Origin: Frigoribacterium sp. Leaf415
Lineage (GTDB): Bacteria; Actinomycetota; Actinomycetes; Actinomycetales; Microbacteriaceae
DNA length: 64,000 nt
Direction of reading: 5' to 3'
Assembly: GCF_001424645.1 (NCBI RefSeq)
Contig: NZ_LMQR01000001.1
Location: forward strand, 2,864,621-2,928,620
Part shown: positions 26,759 to 35,298 of the stretch, in pieces
Numbering within the stretch: position 1 is the stretch's first letter
How the letters are laid out: each line of letters starts with the position of its first letter
Notes under the pieces: generated by a model
Databases searched by the model: none
Seen by the model: the letters and a program-made list of their open reading frames with translations, nothing else
What the model was told of the DNA's origin: nothing
Position numbers and translations under genes: made by a program

Positions 26759-27442
26759 TCAGTCGCGCGCCGGCGGGTCGGGCAGCACGAGCTCGCGGTC
26801 GCCGAGTGGCGCCGACAGGGGCACGTGCACGATGCGGAGTTCAGCCGCGTCGGGCCTCGTCAACGGGTTCGATGTGCCGCAGCGCAACGGCGCGCCCTGG
26901 AACCGGATCTTCGAGGTGCCGGTCACCGCCACCGAGACCTCGTCGGCGCTCTCTTCGACGAAGACCGTCCCGGGCTGACAGCTGCCCTGCCGCACGGCGA
27001 CGACGACGTCACCGTCGGCCAGGTCTCCGCCCAGTTCGCCGAGGTCGTCACGCCCGACGACCTTCGCCTGCCACACCGGCAGCCCCTGCTGCTCGCCCGT
27101 GGACCGCGACATCACACCGGCCACGCTCGTGGTCTGCTCGACGTCGGGGTCGAGGTCGATCTGCAGGTCGCTGTAGGACGAGAAGACGCCGATGTCCCAG
27201 GCGTCCTGCAACGACTCGCGTGCCTCCGCTTGTCGTTGCGCGGTGAAGCCCCAGAACCCGAAGCCGACCGAGAGCACGATCAGGATCACGCCCGAGACCC
27301 GGGTGTAGCGGATCAAGAGGTCGCTCGGCTCGGCCCGGTCGCCGTCGCGCACCTGCCAGCGCGAGCCGAACAACATGGCCCGGGGCGGCGCGACCAGGCA
27401 CCAGACTCCGGCCAACACCCCGACGACGGATATCCATAACAT
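26759..27442 (-). CDS. Membrane-anchored protein of unknown function
   Basis: A 227-residue protein with two N-terminal transmembrane segments (about 1-20 and 50-68: VSGVILIVLSVGFGFWGF) and an exported or cytosolic domain of about 150 residues containing one CQPG and one RCGT cysteine that could form a disulfide. The N-terminal part resembles small actinobacterial membrane domains such as DUF6199, but I hold that only loosely. The ATG at 27442 is followed directly by the hydrophobic stretch. No functional hint comes from its neighbours, a helical membrane-anchored protein and a cysteine hydrolase. Confidence 0.65.
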   Translation of the reverse strand: MLWISVVGVLAGVWCLVAPPRAMLFGSRWQVRDGDRAEPSDLLIRYTRVSGVILIVLSVGFGFWGFTAQRQAEARESLQDAWDIGVFSSYSDLQIDLDPDVEQTTSVAGVMSRSTGEQQGLPVWQAKVVGRDDLGELGGDLADGDVVVAVRQGSCQPGTVFVEESADEVSVAVTGTSKIRFQGAPLRCGTSNPLTRPDAAELRIVHVPLSAPLGDRELVLPDPPARD

Positions 27443-27514
27443 GACGAAACCCTATCCAGTCCGGTCGCACGCTGCGCCAGCCAGCCAGCCAGCCAGCCCG
27501 CCAGCCCGCCAGCC

Positions 27515-27573
27515 CACCACGAAGTGAACATACCGCCACGCGAAAAGGTGGCGGCATGTTCACTTCGTGGCGG
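27515..27573. repeat. Palindrome, family B (copy 2)
   Basis: Arms containing CCACGAAGTGAACATACCGC and its near-complement surround GCGAAAAG. It follows a CCAG-type simple repeat at 27475-27513. It lies between two genes on the minus strand. Confidence 0.85.
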
Positions 27574-27616
27574 GAAGAGGTGGAGCCAACGCGACGCAGC
27601 CCTGCGCGCCGAGTAG

Positions 27617-28162
27617 TCAGGCCGCGAGCAAGGACTCGCTCGTGACGACGGTCGCGAAGCTCCCGTCGAGGGCGGCCATGAACGCCGCGTGGACGTCGCG
27701 GCCGGCGATGGTCGTCCCGCCGTGCACGAGGTCGGGGGCCGCGCAGGCGTCGGCGACGACGGTGCAGGCGAAACCGAGCTCGTGCGCGGCCCGCGTGGTC
27801 GAGTCGACGCACATGCTGCTCATCATCCCGACGATCACGAGTTCGGTCACGTCGCGCTCGCGGAGGCTCGCCTCGAGTCCCGTGCCCACGAAACTGTTCG
27901 GCACGTGCTTCTCGACGACCAGCTCGCCGTCGCGGGGCTCGACCGACGGGTGGAACGCGAGGCCGGCCGTCCCCGGGCGGAAGAACGTCGCGCCGTCACC
28001 GGTCGAGACATGGAAGACGTGCACGACGGGCTCACCCGACGCCCGGAATGCCTCGAGCACCTCGCCGGCGGCTGCTGCCGCCGCCTCGGGCTCGACGAGG
28101 GGGAACGCGCCCCCGGGAAAATAGTCCAGCTGGATGTCGACGATGAGCAGCGCGCGGGTCAT
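27617..28162 (-). CDS. Cysteine hydrolase (isochorismatase-like)
   Basis: A 181-residue protein of the isochorismatase-like superfamily. The catalytic triad is visible as Asp9 (LLIVDIQLDY), Lys85 (LVVEKHVPNSF) and Cys118 (MMSSMCVDSTTRAA), and the cis-peptide region precedes the cysteine. Relatives are nicotinamidases, N-carbamoylsarcosine amidases and ureidoacrylate hydrolases; the short length and MMSSMCVDST pattern fit the generic cysteine-hydrolase group, and the substrate cannot be named. It is a single gene flanked on both sides by family B palindromes. Confidence 0.85.
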   Translation of the reverse strand: MTRALLIVDIQLDYFPGGAFPLVEPEAAAAAAGEVLEAFRASGEPVVHVFHVSTGDGATFFRPGTAGLAFHPSVEPRDGELVVEKHVPNSFVGTGLEASLRERDVTELVIVGMMSSMCVDSTTRAAHELGFACTVVADACAAPDLVHGGTTIAGRDVHAAFMAALDGSFATVVTSESLLAA

Positions 28163-28476
28163 CGTGCAAGCATGCCAGGCAGCACGCCCGGGGCGGGGAC
28201 GAGGAGGCGCGGTGTGCGGCCGTCAGGCATCGCGCCTCCCGCGATCCGGTCGCCGGCCCGCGCCTCGTGGTCCCGTCGCCCCGCCCCGCCCCGGTCAGCT
28301 CCGCCCGTCCGTGGCCACCAACCCGCCACGAAGTGAACATTCCGCCACGACATGAGGTGGCGGATTGTTTACTTCGTGGCGGCGTGGTCGGTTGCGGGGT
28401 CGCGGAGCGCAGCGCGGCGGGGGGATAGGGCGACGTGCGGGGTGGCGGCGGCCGGGGCGGGGCGGGGCGGCCCAGC
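28163..28476. other. Gap with motif pair and family B palindrome
   Basis: The 314 bp without a gene contain an inverted motif pair (28203-28211 and 28231-28239), the family B palindrome at 28323-28382 and GC-rich filler. I see no promoter or RNA gene. Confidence 0.65.
28323..28382. repeat. Palindrome, family B (copy 3)
   Basis: Arms CCGCCACGAAGTGAACATTC and GGATTGTTTACTTCGTGGCG around ACATGAG. The arms differ at two positions (GTGAAC against GTTTAC), showing divergence within the element. Confidence 0.85.
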
Positions 28477-29781
28477 TCAGGGGCGCACCGGCACCGACGT
28501 CGGCACGAGCGTCGTCGCGACGACCGTCACGTCGTCGCTGCGCTCGCGCTCGCGGGCCAGACCCTCGACGACCTCGACGATGCGGGCCGGTTCGGGGGTC
28601 GCGGCGAGCAGTTGCTCGAGGTCGTGCAGCGCCTCGAGCTCGACCGGGAACAGGTCGAGCACCCCGTCGCTGACGCAGACGAACACGTCGCCATCGTCGA
28701 GCTGCGAGCGGTGCCGATGCCAGGCGGTGCCCACGCCGATCGGCAGGTCGGCCGAGTTGAGACGGTCGACGCCGCCCGCCGCGCGCCGGATGAACGCCAG
28801 CCCGTGCCCCGCGTCGGCCCAGAGCACCCCGCCGTCGGCGTCGATGCGGGCGTGGAACGACGTCGTGAACTGCGTCTCGGTGTCGTAGGCGCTCGTCGTC
28901 AACCCGACGGAGGCGCGGTGGAAGGCCTCGGCCGGGTCGCCGTCGTCGACGCTGCTGCGGATCACCGAGCGCACCGCGGCCGCGATCATGCCCGCGCCGA
29001 CGCCCTTGCCCATCACGTCGCCGACGGTCACGGCGATGCCGGACGAGGTCGGGTACCAGTCGAAGAAGTCGCCGCCGACCTCGCGGGCCGGCACACAGGC
29101 CCCGAACACCGCGAACGCGTCGGGCAGGGTCGAGGCGTCCGGAGGCAGCAGCGACTGCTGCACCACGGCCGCCCGATTCAGTTCGCGCTCGACGGCGTGC
29201 TGCTGGGCCCGCGCCCGTTCGAGGCGCGCCTTCGCCTGGCGGGCCAGCTCGTTGACCGCCGCGGCCACCGTCGCGTAGACGATCAGGGCGAACGCCAGGC
29301 GGATCAGTTCGCTCGGGCCACGACCCTCCGAACTGAACAGGTACGGCAGCAGCAAGGTGACACACGTTCCGACCAGGGGCAGCAGCACGTTGCGCCGGCC
29401 GGGCCAGGACGCGACCCAGATGACCGCCAGCAGCACGATCGGCAGGAAGACCGACCGCTGGTCGCCCGTGCCGTAGCGCAGCAGCCCCACGGCGACGAAG
29501 TCGGCCGCGGGGACGAGCATCTCCCACCGGCGCAACTCGGCGTGGCGGGCCATCAGGGCGGCGAACACCAGCGCGGCGACGGCCACCGCGACGCCGAGCC
29601 ACATCGTGATCGCGTCGGTGACGATCAGCCACGGCAGGGTCGCACTGAGCACCGCGGCCAGCACGATCAGCAGGGCGATGAACGACTGTCGGAACAGCGG
29701 CACCTTCTCGAGAGGCACGCGCCGCAGGGCCGTGTTGAGTGCTCGCCCGACGGCGTCGGCACCCTCCGTCACGCGTCCCAT
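28477..29781 (-). CDS. Membrane PP2C-type (SpoIIE) phosphatase
   Basis: A 434-residue protein with about six transmembrane helices in the first 200 residues, a short coiled coil (QAKARLERARAQQHAVERELNRAA), and a SpoIIE-like phosphatase domain: QSLLPP, REVGGDFFDWY with the metal aspartate, VTVGDVMGKGVGAGM, LWADAGHG and VCVSDGVLD, then ERSDDVTVVA. RsbU-type members dephosphorylate anti-sigma-factor antagonists in general stress signalling; no such partner lies nearby. The ATG at 29781 is preferred because GAGGGG precedes it; a GTG 36 bases upstream is possible. It is divergent from the KDPG aldolase gene. Confidence 0.88.
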   Translation of the reverse strand: MGRVTEGADAVGRALNTALRRVPLEKVPLFRQSFIALLIVLAAVLSATLPWLIVTDAITMWLGVAVAVAALVFAALMARHAELRRWEMLVPAADFVAVGLLRYGTGDQRSVFLPIVLLAVIWVASWPGRRNVLLPLVGTCVTLLLPYLFSSEGRGPSELIRLAFALIVYATVAAAVNELARQAKARLERARAQQHAVERELNRAAVVQQSLLPPDASTLPDAFAVFGACVPAREVGGDFFDWYPTSSGIAVTVGDVMGKGVGAGMIAAAVRSVIRSSVDDGDPAEAFHRASVGLTTSAYDTETQFTTSFHARIDADGGVLWADAGHGLAFIRRAAGGVDRLNSADLPIGVGTAWHRHRSQLDDGDVFVCVSDGVLDLFPVELEALHDLEQLLAATPEPARIVEVVEGLARERERSDDVTVVATTLVPTSVPVRP

Positions 29782-29882
29782 GCCGATCCCCTCGCCCCTG
29801 GATGGTCCGTCGACCACAGGTGTCGTCTTGCCTCGTCGTCCCCCTGACGCTACAGGGTGCGGCCGACGGAACCGAGGACCCG

Positions 29883-29921
29883 AGGAGGCGCGGTGTGGGC
29901 ACGACGCGCACCGCGCCTCCT
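29883..29921. repeat. Inverted motif pair between divergent genes
   Basis: AGGAGGCGCGGTG at 29883-29895 and its exact complement at 29909-29921 form a 13-bp stem with a 13-base loop. Since both neighbouring genes point away, this pair cannot be a terminator of either. Confidence 0.75.
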
Positions 29922-29993
29922 GGGGGCGAGGCGTCGTCCACAGGCGACGCGGGGTCGTTGTGTGGTGTGGGCGGGCGATGGTTGGGTGGTGGC

Positions 29994-30623
29994 ATGAGCG
30001 CCGTCGACGTCCTCAGCCGCCTCTCCGAGATCCACGTGCTGCCCGTGGTCGTGATCGACGACCCGGGGCAGGCCGTTCCGCTCGCCCGCGCCCTCGTCGC
30101 GGGCGGCGTGCCGTGCGCCGAGGTGACCCTCCGCACCCCGGGCGCGATCAAGGCGCTCCGGGCCATGGCGGGGGTGCCCGACTTCGTCGTCGGGTGCGGC
30201 ACGGCGCTGTCGGCCGAGCAGGTCGACGCGTCCGTCGATGCCGGGGCGACGTTCGTGATCAGCCCCGGGCTCGACGAGTCGGTGGCCGATCGGTGCCGGG
30301 CGCTCGGGGTGTCGCACGTCCCGGGCGTGGCCACGGCCACCGAGGTGATGCGGGCACGCGCGGCGGGGTTCACGGTGCAGAAGTTCTTCCCGGCGGCCCA
30401 GCTCGGTGGCGCTGCGGCGATCTCGGCGCTCGCCGGGCCGTTCCCCGACCTCCGGTTCGTGCCGAGCGGAGGGGTGGGCCTCGCCGAGGCCGCGTCCTAT
30501 CGCGGGGACGCCGTGCACTCGATCAGCACGAGCTGGATCACCCCGCGCGACGCCGTCGCCGCCGGCCGCTTCGACCTGGTCACCGACCGTGCCCGGGCGT
30601 TCCGTGAGGAGGCGTCGGCGTGA
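29994..30623 (+). CDS. eda: KDPG/KHG aldolase
   Basis: A 209-residue class I aldolase that cleaves 2-keto-3-deoxy-6-phosphogluconate to pyruvate and glyceraldehyde-3-phosphate. Visible are Glu43 and Arg47 in EVTLRTPGA, VVGCGTALS, the Schiff-base Lys130 in TVQKFFPA, and PSGGVGLAEA, which binds phosphate. The ATG at 29994 follows GGTGG; longer frames upstream cross the motif hairpin. The next gene, a KDG kinase, starts with GTG over its stop, so the two form a two-gene module for hexuronate or gluconate-type sugar acids. Confidence 0.9.
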   Translation: MSAVDVLSRLSEIHVLPVVVIDDPGQAVPLARALVAGGVPCAEVTLRTPGAIKALRAMAGVPDFVVGCGTALSAEQVDASVDAGATFVISPGLDESVADRCRALGVSHVPGVATATEVMRARAAGFTVQKFFPAAQLGGAAAISALAGPFPDLRFVPSGGVGLAEAASYRGDAVHSISTSWITPRDAVAAGRFDLVTDRARAFREEASA

Positions 30624-31669
30624 GCGGCGTCCCGAGCGGGTTCGAGGGCCGGGGTCGCGCCCGGGGCTCGTTCGAGCGCGTCGTCACCGTGGGCGAAGGC
30701 CTCGCCGTCTTCCGGTCGGGACCCGACGAGCAGCTCTGGCGGGCCGAGCAGGTGGCCGTCGGCACGGGCGGCGCCGAGGCCAACGTCGCCATGACCCTCG
30801 CCCACCTGGGCGTCCCGGTCGTCTGGGCCGGCCGGGTGGCCGCCGACTCGCTCGCCCGCCGCATCGTCCGCGAGCTGCGGGCCGAGGGGGTGACGGCCCG
30901 CACCGTCGTCGACCCGGACCGCCCCACCGGTCTGCTCGTCAAGGACGTCCGCGCCGACGGTCGCACCGCTGTCTCGTACCATCGCGCCGGCAGCGCGGGC
31001 AGCGCCCTCACCGCCGCGGACGTCGACGCGCTCGACCTCGACCTCGCCCCCGGCACCCTGGTGCACGTCACCGGCATCACCGGCTGCCTCTCGGATTCGG
31101 CCTCCCAGGCCGTCCGGCATCTCGTCACGCGGGCCCGCGAGGCTGGCGCCCTCGTCTCGTTCGACGTCAACCACCGGCCGCGCCTGTGGGGCGACCGGCC
31201 CGCCGCCGAGGCGCACCGGGAGCTCGCCGCGGCGGCCGACCTCGTCGTCGCGAGCGTCGACGAGGTGCCGTTCCTCGTCGGGTCCTCGTTCGAGTTCGAC
31301 ACCCGGGCGTCCGGCCTCGAGCAGGCCGAGCTCGCTGCCGACACGTTGGTCGGGGCGGGCCACCAGCACGTCGTCGTCACGGCGGGAGCAGCCGGCGCGT
31401 TCGCGGTCGACGGCGGTGATCGGGCCCCGGTCGTCGCGCACGAGATCGACGTTGTCGACACCGTCGGCGCCGGGGACGCGTTCGTCGGGGGCTACCTCGC
31501 GGGATGGGCCCGCGGCGAGGTGCTGACCGGACGCCTGCGGCTCGCGAGTCTGTCGGGTGCCGCGGCGTGTCGGCACGCGGGCGACTGGGAGGGAGCGCTC
31601 GACCTCGACGGGCTCGGCGAGGGCCCCGGGCCGGGGTTGGGGGCCGGCGGCGACCCCGTCATCCGGTGA
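30620..31669 (+). CDS. kdgK: 2-keto-3-deoxygluconate kinase (PfkB family)
   Basis: A 349-residue PfkB sugar kinase with GTGGAEANVAMTLAHLG near residue 50, SFDVNHRPRLW near 175, VVASVDEVPFL, and the ATP motif DTVGAGDAFVGGYLAGWARG near 275 with its catalytic aspartate. Pairing with a KDPG aldolase indicates KDG as substrate, yielding KDPG for the aldolase. The final 20 or so residues are Gly/Pro/Asp repeats without structure. The GTG overlaps the eda stop. It converges on the NERD gene across palindrome A. Confidence 0.85.
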   Translation: MSGVPSGFEGRGRARGSFERVVTVGEGLAVFRSGPDEQLWRAEQVAVGTGGAEANVAMTLAHLGVPVVWAGRVAADSLARRIVRELRAEGVTARTVVDPDRPTGLLVKDVRADGRTAVSYHRAGSAGSALTAADVDALDLDLAPGTLVHVTGITGCLSDSASQAVRHLVTRAREAGALVSFDVNHRPRLWGDRPAAEAHRELAAAADLVVASVDEVPFLVGSSFEFDTRASGLEQAELAADTLVGAGHQHVVVTAGAAGAFAVDGGDRAPVVAHEIDVVDTVGAGDAFVGGYLAGWARGEVLTGRLRLASLSGAAACRHAGDWEGALDLDGLGEGPGPGLGAGGDPVIR

Positions 31670-31677
31670 CGGTGCGT

Positions 31678-31735
31678 CGAGATGTCACGACTGGCCGCTC
31701 ACCTCCGAAGACGAGCGGCACGTCGTGACATCTCG
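31678..31735. repeat. Palindrome, family A (copy 1)
   Basis: CGAGATGTCACGACTGGCCG and its near-complement ending GTCGTGACATCTCG surround CCTCCGAAGA. It fills the 72 bp between two convergent genes. Other copies are at 32946, 34439 and 58006. Confidence 0.88.
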
Positions 31736-31741
31736 CCGACC

Positions 31742-32833
31742 TCACTCGGTCGGGTCGGGCCGCTGGGGGTCCGCGGCCTCCGAGGCCGGCGCGACCCGCG
31801 CCTCCGGCACCTGGGGGGCCGACGCGACCCGCGCCTCCTGGGCTTCTGCGACCTCGGGCGTCGACGCGACCCGCGCCTCCTGGGCGTACGCGCCGAAGCG
31901 CAGCACGTCGGCGCCGTAGGACGCGAACAGCCGGGCCAGGTCGTCGACCCGGGCCCGGGACAGCTTCTTCGTCGGACGCGAGGTCAGTTCGCGGACGACG
32001 CCCGCGAGCTGGGACCGGTGCGACACGATCGCGGTCGCCGCGCCTCCGTCGGTGGCGTCGCGCTCGGTCGCGAAGACCGTCGCGTCGCGGTGCGAGTAGA
32101 ACACGCAGGTGTCGAACCAGAGCCGGACGCCGGTCTCGGCCTGCACCCGGTCGGACAGCCGCTGGGCCTGCCGCCGCACCTGCGACGCGGGGGCCTCGCG
32201 GCCGAGGTGGGTCCGCACGGTGAGCACGGTGGGGGAGTCCTTGACGACCTGCAGCGCGAACGGCGGCGTCATCGTGCTCTCGTCGAACAGGCCCGCGAAC
32301 GCCGGGAACACGCTGCTCGGCGTGAGCCCGTCGAAGACGATGCCGTTCCAGCCCTTGTTCTCGATCACCATCACGCCGGTCTCGCCGAGCAGGACGTGGT
32401 CGACCTGCGCGACGAACCGCGAGGAGGCGCTGGTCGCCACGGGCACGAAGACCACGTTGGTCAGCAACACCGCGTCCACTCCCAGCTGACGGCAGGCGTC
32501 GGCGATGTCGTCGCGCGAGGTGGCCTCCCACTTGAGCCCGGCGGCGACGAGGTCGCGGGCCTGCTTCGCCTCGGTGAGGGCGGCCTGGCGCTCGGCACCC
32601 AGGGCGTCGCGCTCGCGGGCGTGGTCGGCGGCTGCCTGGGCGAGGGCGTCGTCGTGGGCCGTGGCGAGGGCCTCGTGCTGCTCGCGGGCGGCCCGGGCCT
32701 GCTCGTCGGCGGCGGCCTTCGCGGCGGCCACGGCCCGACGGGCCCGGGCACGCAGCACGACGGCGACCACGACCAGGGCGACGAGCAGGACGGCGGCGAT
32801 GATCCACGGGACGAGGCTCTGGTCGAACGGCAT
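31742..32833 (-). CDS. Membrane-anchored NERD-domain protein
   Basis: A 363-residue protein with an N-terminal transmembrane segment (VPWIIAAVLLVALVVVAVVL), a coiled coil of about 65 residues (ARAAREQHEALATAHDDALAQAAADHARERD), and a nuclease-related NERD domain from about 110, with QVDHVLLGETGVMVIENKGWNG supplying the D...E-x-K residues of the PD-(D/E)xK-like site. The tail is odd: QEARVA-type repeats encoded by three copies of the dispersed motif in one frame (31797, 31830, 31872). The ATG at 32833 begins the membrane segment. Its substrate is unknown. Confidence 0.8.
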   Translation of the reverse strand: MPFDQSLVPWIIAAVLLVALVVVAVVLRARARRAVAAAKAAADEQARAAREQHEALATAHDDALAQAAADHARERDALGAERQAALTEAKQARDLVAAGLKWEATSRDDIADACRQLGVDAVLLTNVVFVPVATSASSRFVAQVDHVLLGETGVMVIENKGWNGIVFDGLTPSSVFPAFAGLFDESTMTPPFALQVVKDSPTVLTVRTHLGREAPASQVRRQAQRLSDRVQAETGVRLWFDTCVFYSHRDATVFATERDATDGGAATAIVSHRSQLAGVVRELTSRPTKKLSRARVDDLARLFASYGADVLRFGAYAQEARVASTPEVAEAQEARVASAPQVPEARVAPASEAADPQRPDPTE

Positions 32834-32945
32834 GCCTCCAGCAGAACACGGGGTGCCGGTGGGGCGCGGGTGCCTCGCCGGGCGGGCGGTCGGTGCTCGC
32901 CGAGATGCCGCGACGGGGTGCCGGGGCGGCGGGGTGGCGGGGTGG

Positions 32946-33003
32946 CGAGATGTCACGACTTGCCGCTCAGGTTCGAACGTGAGCGGCAAGTCGTGACATC
33001 TCG
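32946..33003. repeat. Palindrome, family A (copy 2)
   Basis: The arms CGAGATGTCACGACTTGCCG and complement differ at one position (CAGGTTCGAACGTG centre). It lies between two minus-strand genes. Confidence 0.9.
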
Positions 33004-33038
33004 AGGGGCCGGGCGGGCCGGGCTCGGCCCGGCCCGGG

Positions 33039-34403
33039 TCAGCCGGGCAGCACCGCGAGCAGCAGACCGCCGGCCGCCGCCACTGCGACGACGGCCCACG
33101 GCGGAGTCCGCCACGCGACCAGCAGCACGAAGCAGACGAGGGCGAGACAGAACGGCCCCACACCGGTGATCGCCGTCGTGACGACCGGGTCGTAGAGGGC
33201 GGCGGCGAGCAGGCCGACGACGGCGGCGTTCGCTCCGCGCATCAGGGCTCGGACCGGCGCGCGGCCGCCGAGGGTGTTCCAGAACGGCAGCACCCCGACC
33301 AGCAGCAGGAGCCCCGGCGCGAAGATCGCGAGGGTCGCGAGCGCAGCCCCGAGCGCGCCTCCTGGTCCGATGTCGGCCACGGCACCGAGGTAGGTGGCGA
33401 AGGTGAAGAGCGGGCCCGGGACCGCCTGGGCGGCGGCATAACCGGTCAAGAAGGTGTCGTCGTCGACGAAGCCGGGCTCGACCAGGCCGGCGTGCAGCAG
33501 CGGCAGGACGACGTGGCCGCCGCCGAAGACGAGGGCTCCGGCGCGGTAGAAGACGTCGACGAGCGCGACGGTGCCCGAGCCGGTGGCGGAGGCCAGGGCG
33601 GGCAGGCCGACGAGCAACGCCGCGAACACCGCGAGGCAGGTGACGCCGGCGGCACGCGTCACAGGGAAGCGGAGGGGCGTGGCCGGGGTCGTACCGGCAG
33701 ACGGCCCGGCGGACGGCCCGGCAGGAGGCCCGGCGGACGGCCCGGATGACGGCCCGGCGGTCAGCCCGGAAGACGGCTCGGCCGTCGGCTCGGCCGTCCT
33801 GCAGAAGACGAGCCCGGCCAGCACCCCCAGCGCGATCGCCGAGAGCTGCCCGGCCGGTCCCGCCAGGGTCAGTGCGAGGACGGCGGCGGCGGCCGCGATG
33901 CTCGCTCGAGTTCGATCCGGGGCGAGGAATCGGCACATGCCCATGACGGCATGTGCCACGATCGCGACCGCGCCGATCTTCAGCCCCGTGACGATCGCCG
34001 ACCCGACGACGCCGTCGAGCAGCCCGACCCCCGTCGCCACGGCGAACATGATCACCGCGGACGGCAGGGTGAACGCGACGAAGGCGACGAGCGCCCCGAT
34101 CGGACCCGCCCGCAGCAGACCCAGCCCGAACCCGACCTGGCTCGAGGCCGGCCCCGGAAGGAACTGCGCGATCGCGACCAGGTCGCCGTACGGCCCGTCG
34201 CCCAGCCAGCGCCGACGCGTCACGGCCTCGGCCCGGAAGTACCCGAGGTGGGCGATCGGACCGCCGAACGACGTCACCCCGAGCACCGAGAACGCGGACA
34301 GCACCTCGCGGACGCGGCTCGGACTGCGAGCCGGGCCACGAGCCGGGCCACGGGTCTGGCCACGGGCGGGTCGGCCGCCGGGGTCGGGTGCGCGCTCGGT
34401 CAC
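33039..34403 (-). CDS. chrA: Two-domain chromate (CHR-family) transporter
   Basis: A 454-residue membrane protein with two homologous CHR halves. The first begins SAFSVLGVTSFGGPIAHLGYF with QFLPGPASSQVG; the second has YRAGALVFGGGHVVLPLL and AAAQAVPGPLFTFATYLG. Full-length members export chromate or act as oxyanion exchangers; chromate is the textbook substrate but is not proven here. The halves are joined by a repeat linker of alternating GPSAG-type units (about 203-240) encoded by 15-bp tandem repeats (33705-33790). The N-terminus also carries ARGPARGP repeats, so the exact start is uncertain. Confidence 0.85.
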   Translation of the reverse strand: MTERAPDPGGRPARGQTRGPARGPARSPSRVREVLSAFSVLGVTSFGGPIAHLGYFRAEAVTRRRWLGDGPYGDLVAIAQFLPGPASSQVGFGLGLLRAGPIGALVAFVAFTLPSAVIMFAVATGVGLLDGVVGSAIVTGLKIGAVAIVAHAVMGMCRFLAPDRTRASIAAAAAVLALTLAGPAGQLSAIALGVLAGLVFCRTAEPTAEPSSGLTAGPSSGPSAGPPAGPSAGPSAGTTPATPLRFPVTRAAGVTCLAVFAALLVGLPALASATGSGTVALVDVFYRAGALVFGGGHVVLPLLHAGLVEPGFVDDDTFLTGYAAAQAVPGPLFTFATYLGAVADIGPGGALGAALATLAIFAPGLLLLVGVLPFWNTLGGRAPVRALMRGANAAVVGLLAAALYDPVVTTAITGVGPFCLALVCFVLLVAWRTPPWAVVAVAAAGGLLLAVLPG

Positions 34404-34438
34404 GAGGTCATCGTGGCAGGTGGCCGCCCGCGCCGCCG

Positions 34439-34496
34439 CGAGATGTCACGACTTGCCGCTCATCTACGAAGGTGAGCGGCAAGTCCTGACATCTCG
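34439..34496. repeat. Palindrome, family A (copy 3)
   Basis: The same arms as the copy at 32946 with one arm mismatch (GTCCTGACAT for GTCGTGACAT) and the centre ATCTACGAAGG. It lies 35 bp upstream of the chromate transporter start, between minus-strand genes. Confidence 0.88.
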
Positions 34497-34518
34497 GTGC
34501 CCCAGGAGGCGCGGGTCG

Positions 34519-35160
34519 TCACCCCGGGAGGCCGCGGCCCCGCCACGTGCCCAGCTCGGCGACCTCGCGCCAGCCGAGGCTCTCGTAGAGGCGGCGACCG
34601 TCGACGCTCGCGAAGAGCATGCCCGTCGTCGCTCCTCGGGCGGCGGCCCCGTGCTCGAGACCGGACATGACGCGGCGACCCAGCCCGCGCCTCCGGAAGT
34701 CGGGTTCGGTCGCGATGCGGTCGAAGACGACGTGGTCGCCGACGATCGCCGCCTGGCCGCGGGCGGCGACGACGCCGTCGACCTCGACCCTGACGTGCAC
34801 GACCTGGTCGTCGTCGTCGACGACGACGATCCCCGGGGGCGACGGCGTCGCCGACACGGGGGCCGTCATCATGCGCTCGGCGTGGGTCACCGCCTCGAGT
34901 CGGGCCAGGGTCGTGCGGGCGACGTCGTCGAGGGGGCCGACCACCGACAGCCAGACGTCGGGCGTGATCGTCTCGTCGACGAGGCGGGTCAGCTCGGCCG
35001 GCGTCGGCTGAGCCACGATGCGTTCCAGCGACCGGGTCGCGGCCGCCACCTCGACCCGCCAGGCGTCGCCGTCGCGGTGACGGGCGGCGCCACGCGAGAG
35101 CGCCCAGCCCTTGACCCACCGGTCGACGAGCGGGATGAGGTCGTCCGTCGTCTTGGTCAC
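34519..35160 (-). CDS. GNAT-family N-acetyltransferase
   Basis: A 213-residue protein whose C-terminal half is a GNAT fold. The acetyl-CoA-binding motif is VFDRIATEPDFRRRGLGRRVM (about 143-163), followed by a helix with AAARGATTGMLFASVDGRRLYESLGWREV. The N-terminal half is a divergent helical and acidic region. The GTG at 35160 gives a normal length, though no strong ribosome binding site is seen. The substrate is unknown. The motif core at 34686-34694 falls exactly on the RRRGLG turn, where arginine codons make a chance match likely. Confidence 0.78.
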   Translation of the reverse strand: MTKTTDDLIPLVDRWVKGWALSRGAARHRDGDAWRVEVAAATRSLERIVAQPTPAELTRLVDETITPDVWLSVVGPLDDVARTTLARLEAVTHAERMMTAPVSATPSPPGIVVVDDDDQVVHVRVEVDGVVAARGQAAIVGDHVVFDRIATEPDFRRRGLGRRVMSGLEHGAAARGATTGMLFASVDGRRLYESLGWREVAELGTWRGRGLPG

Positions 35161-35186
35161 CCCCTGAGCCTAGGTCGGGTCGTCAC

Positions 35187-35271
35187 GACGCCAGGATGTG
35201 GGCACAGCGCCATCACTGGTCCTGGCGTGGTGACCACATCCTGGCGGGGTGACCACAGCCTGGCGTCGTGC
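35187..35271. repeat. Palindrome, family C (copy 3, expanded)
   Basis: The left arm CGACGCCAGGATGTGGGCAC is followed by three diverged right-arm segments (CCTGGCGTGGTGACCAC, CCTGGCGGGGTGACCAC, CCTGGCGTCGTGCCCAC), so the right arm has been triplicated. Confidence 0.8.
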
Positions 35272-35298
35272 CCACCCGGCGGCATCGTCCGCCTCGCC

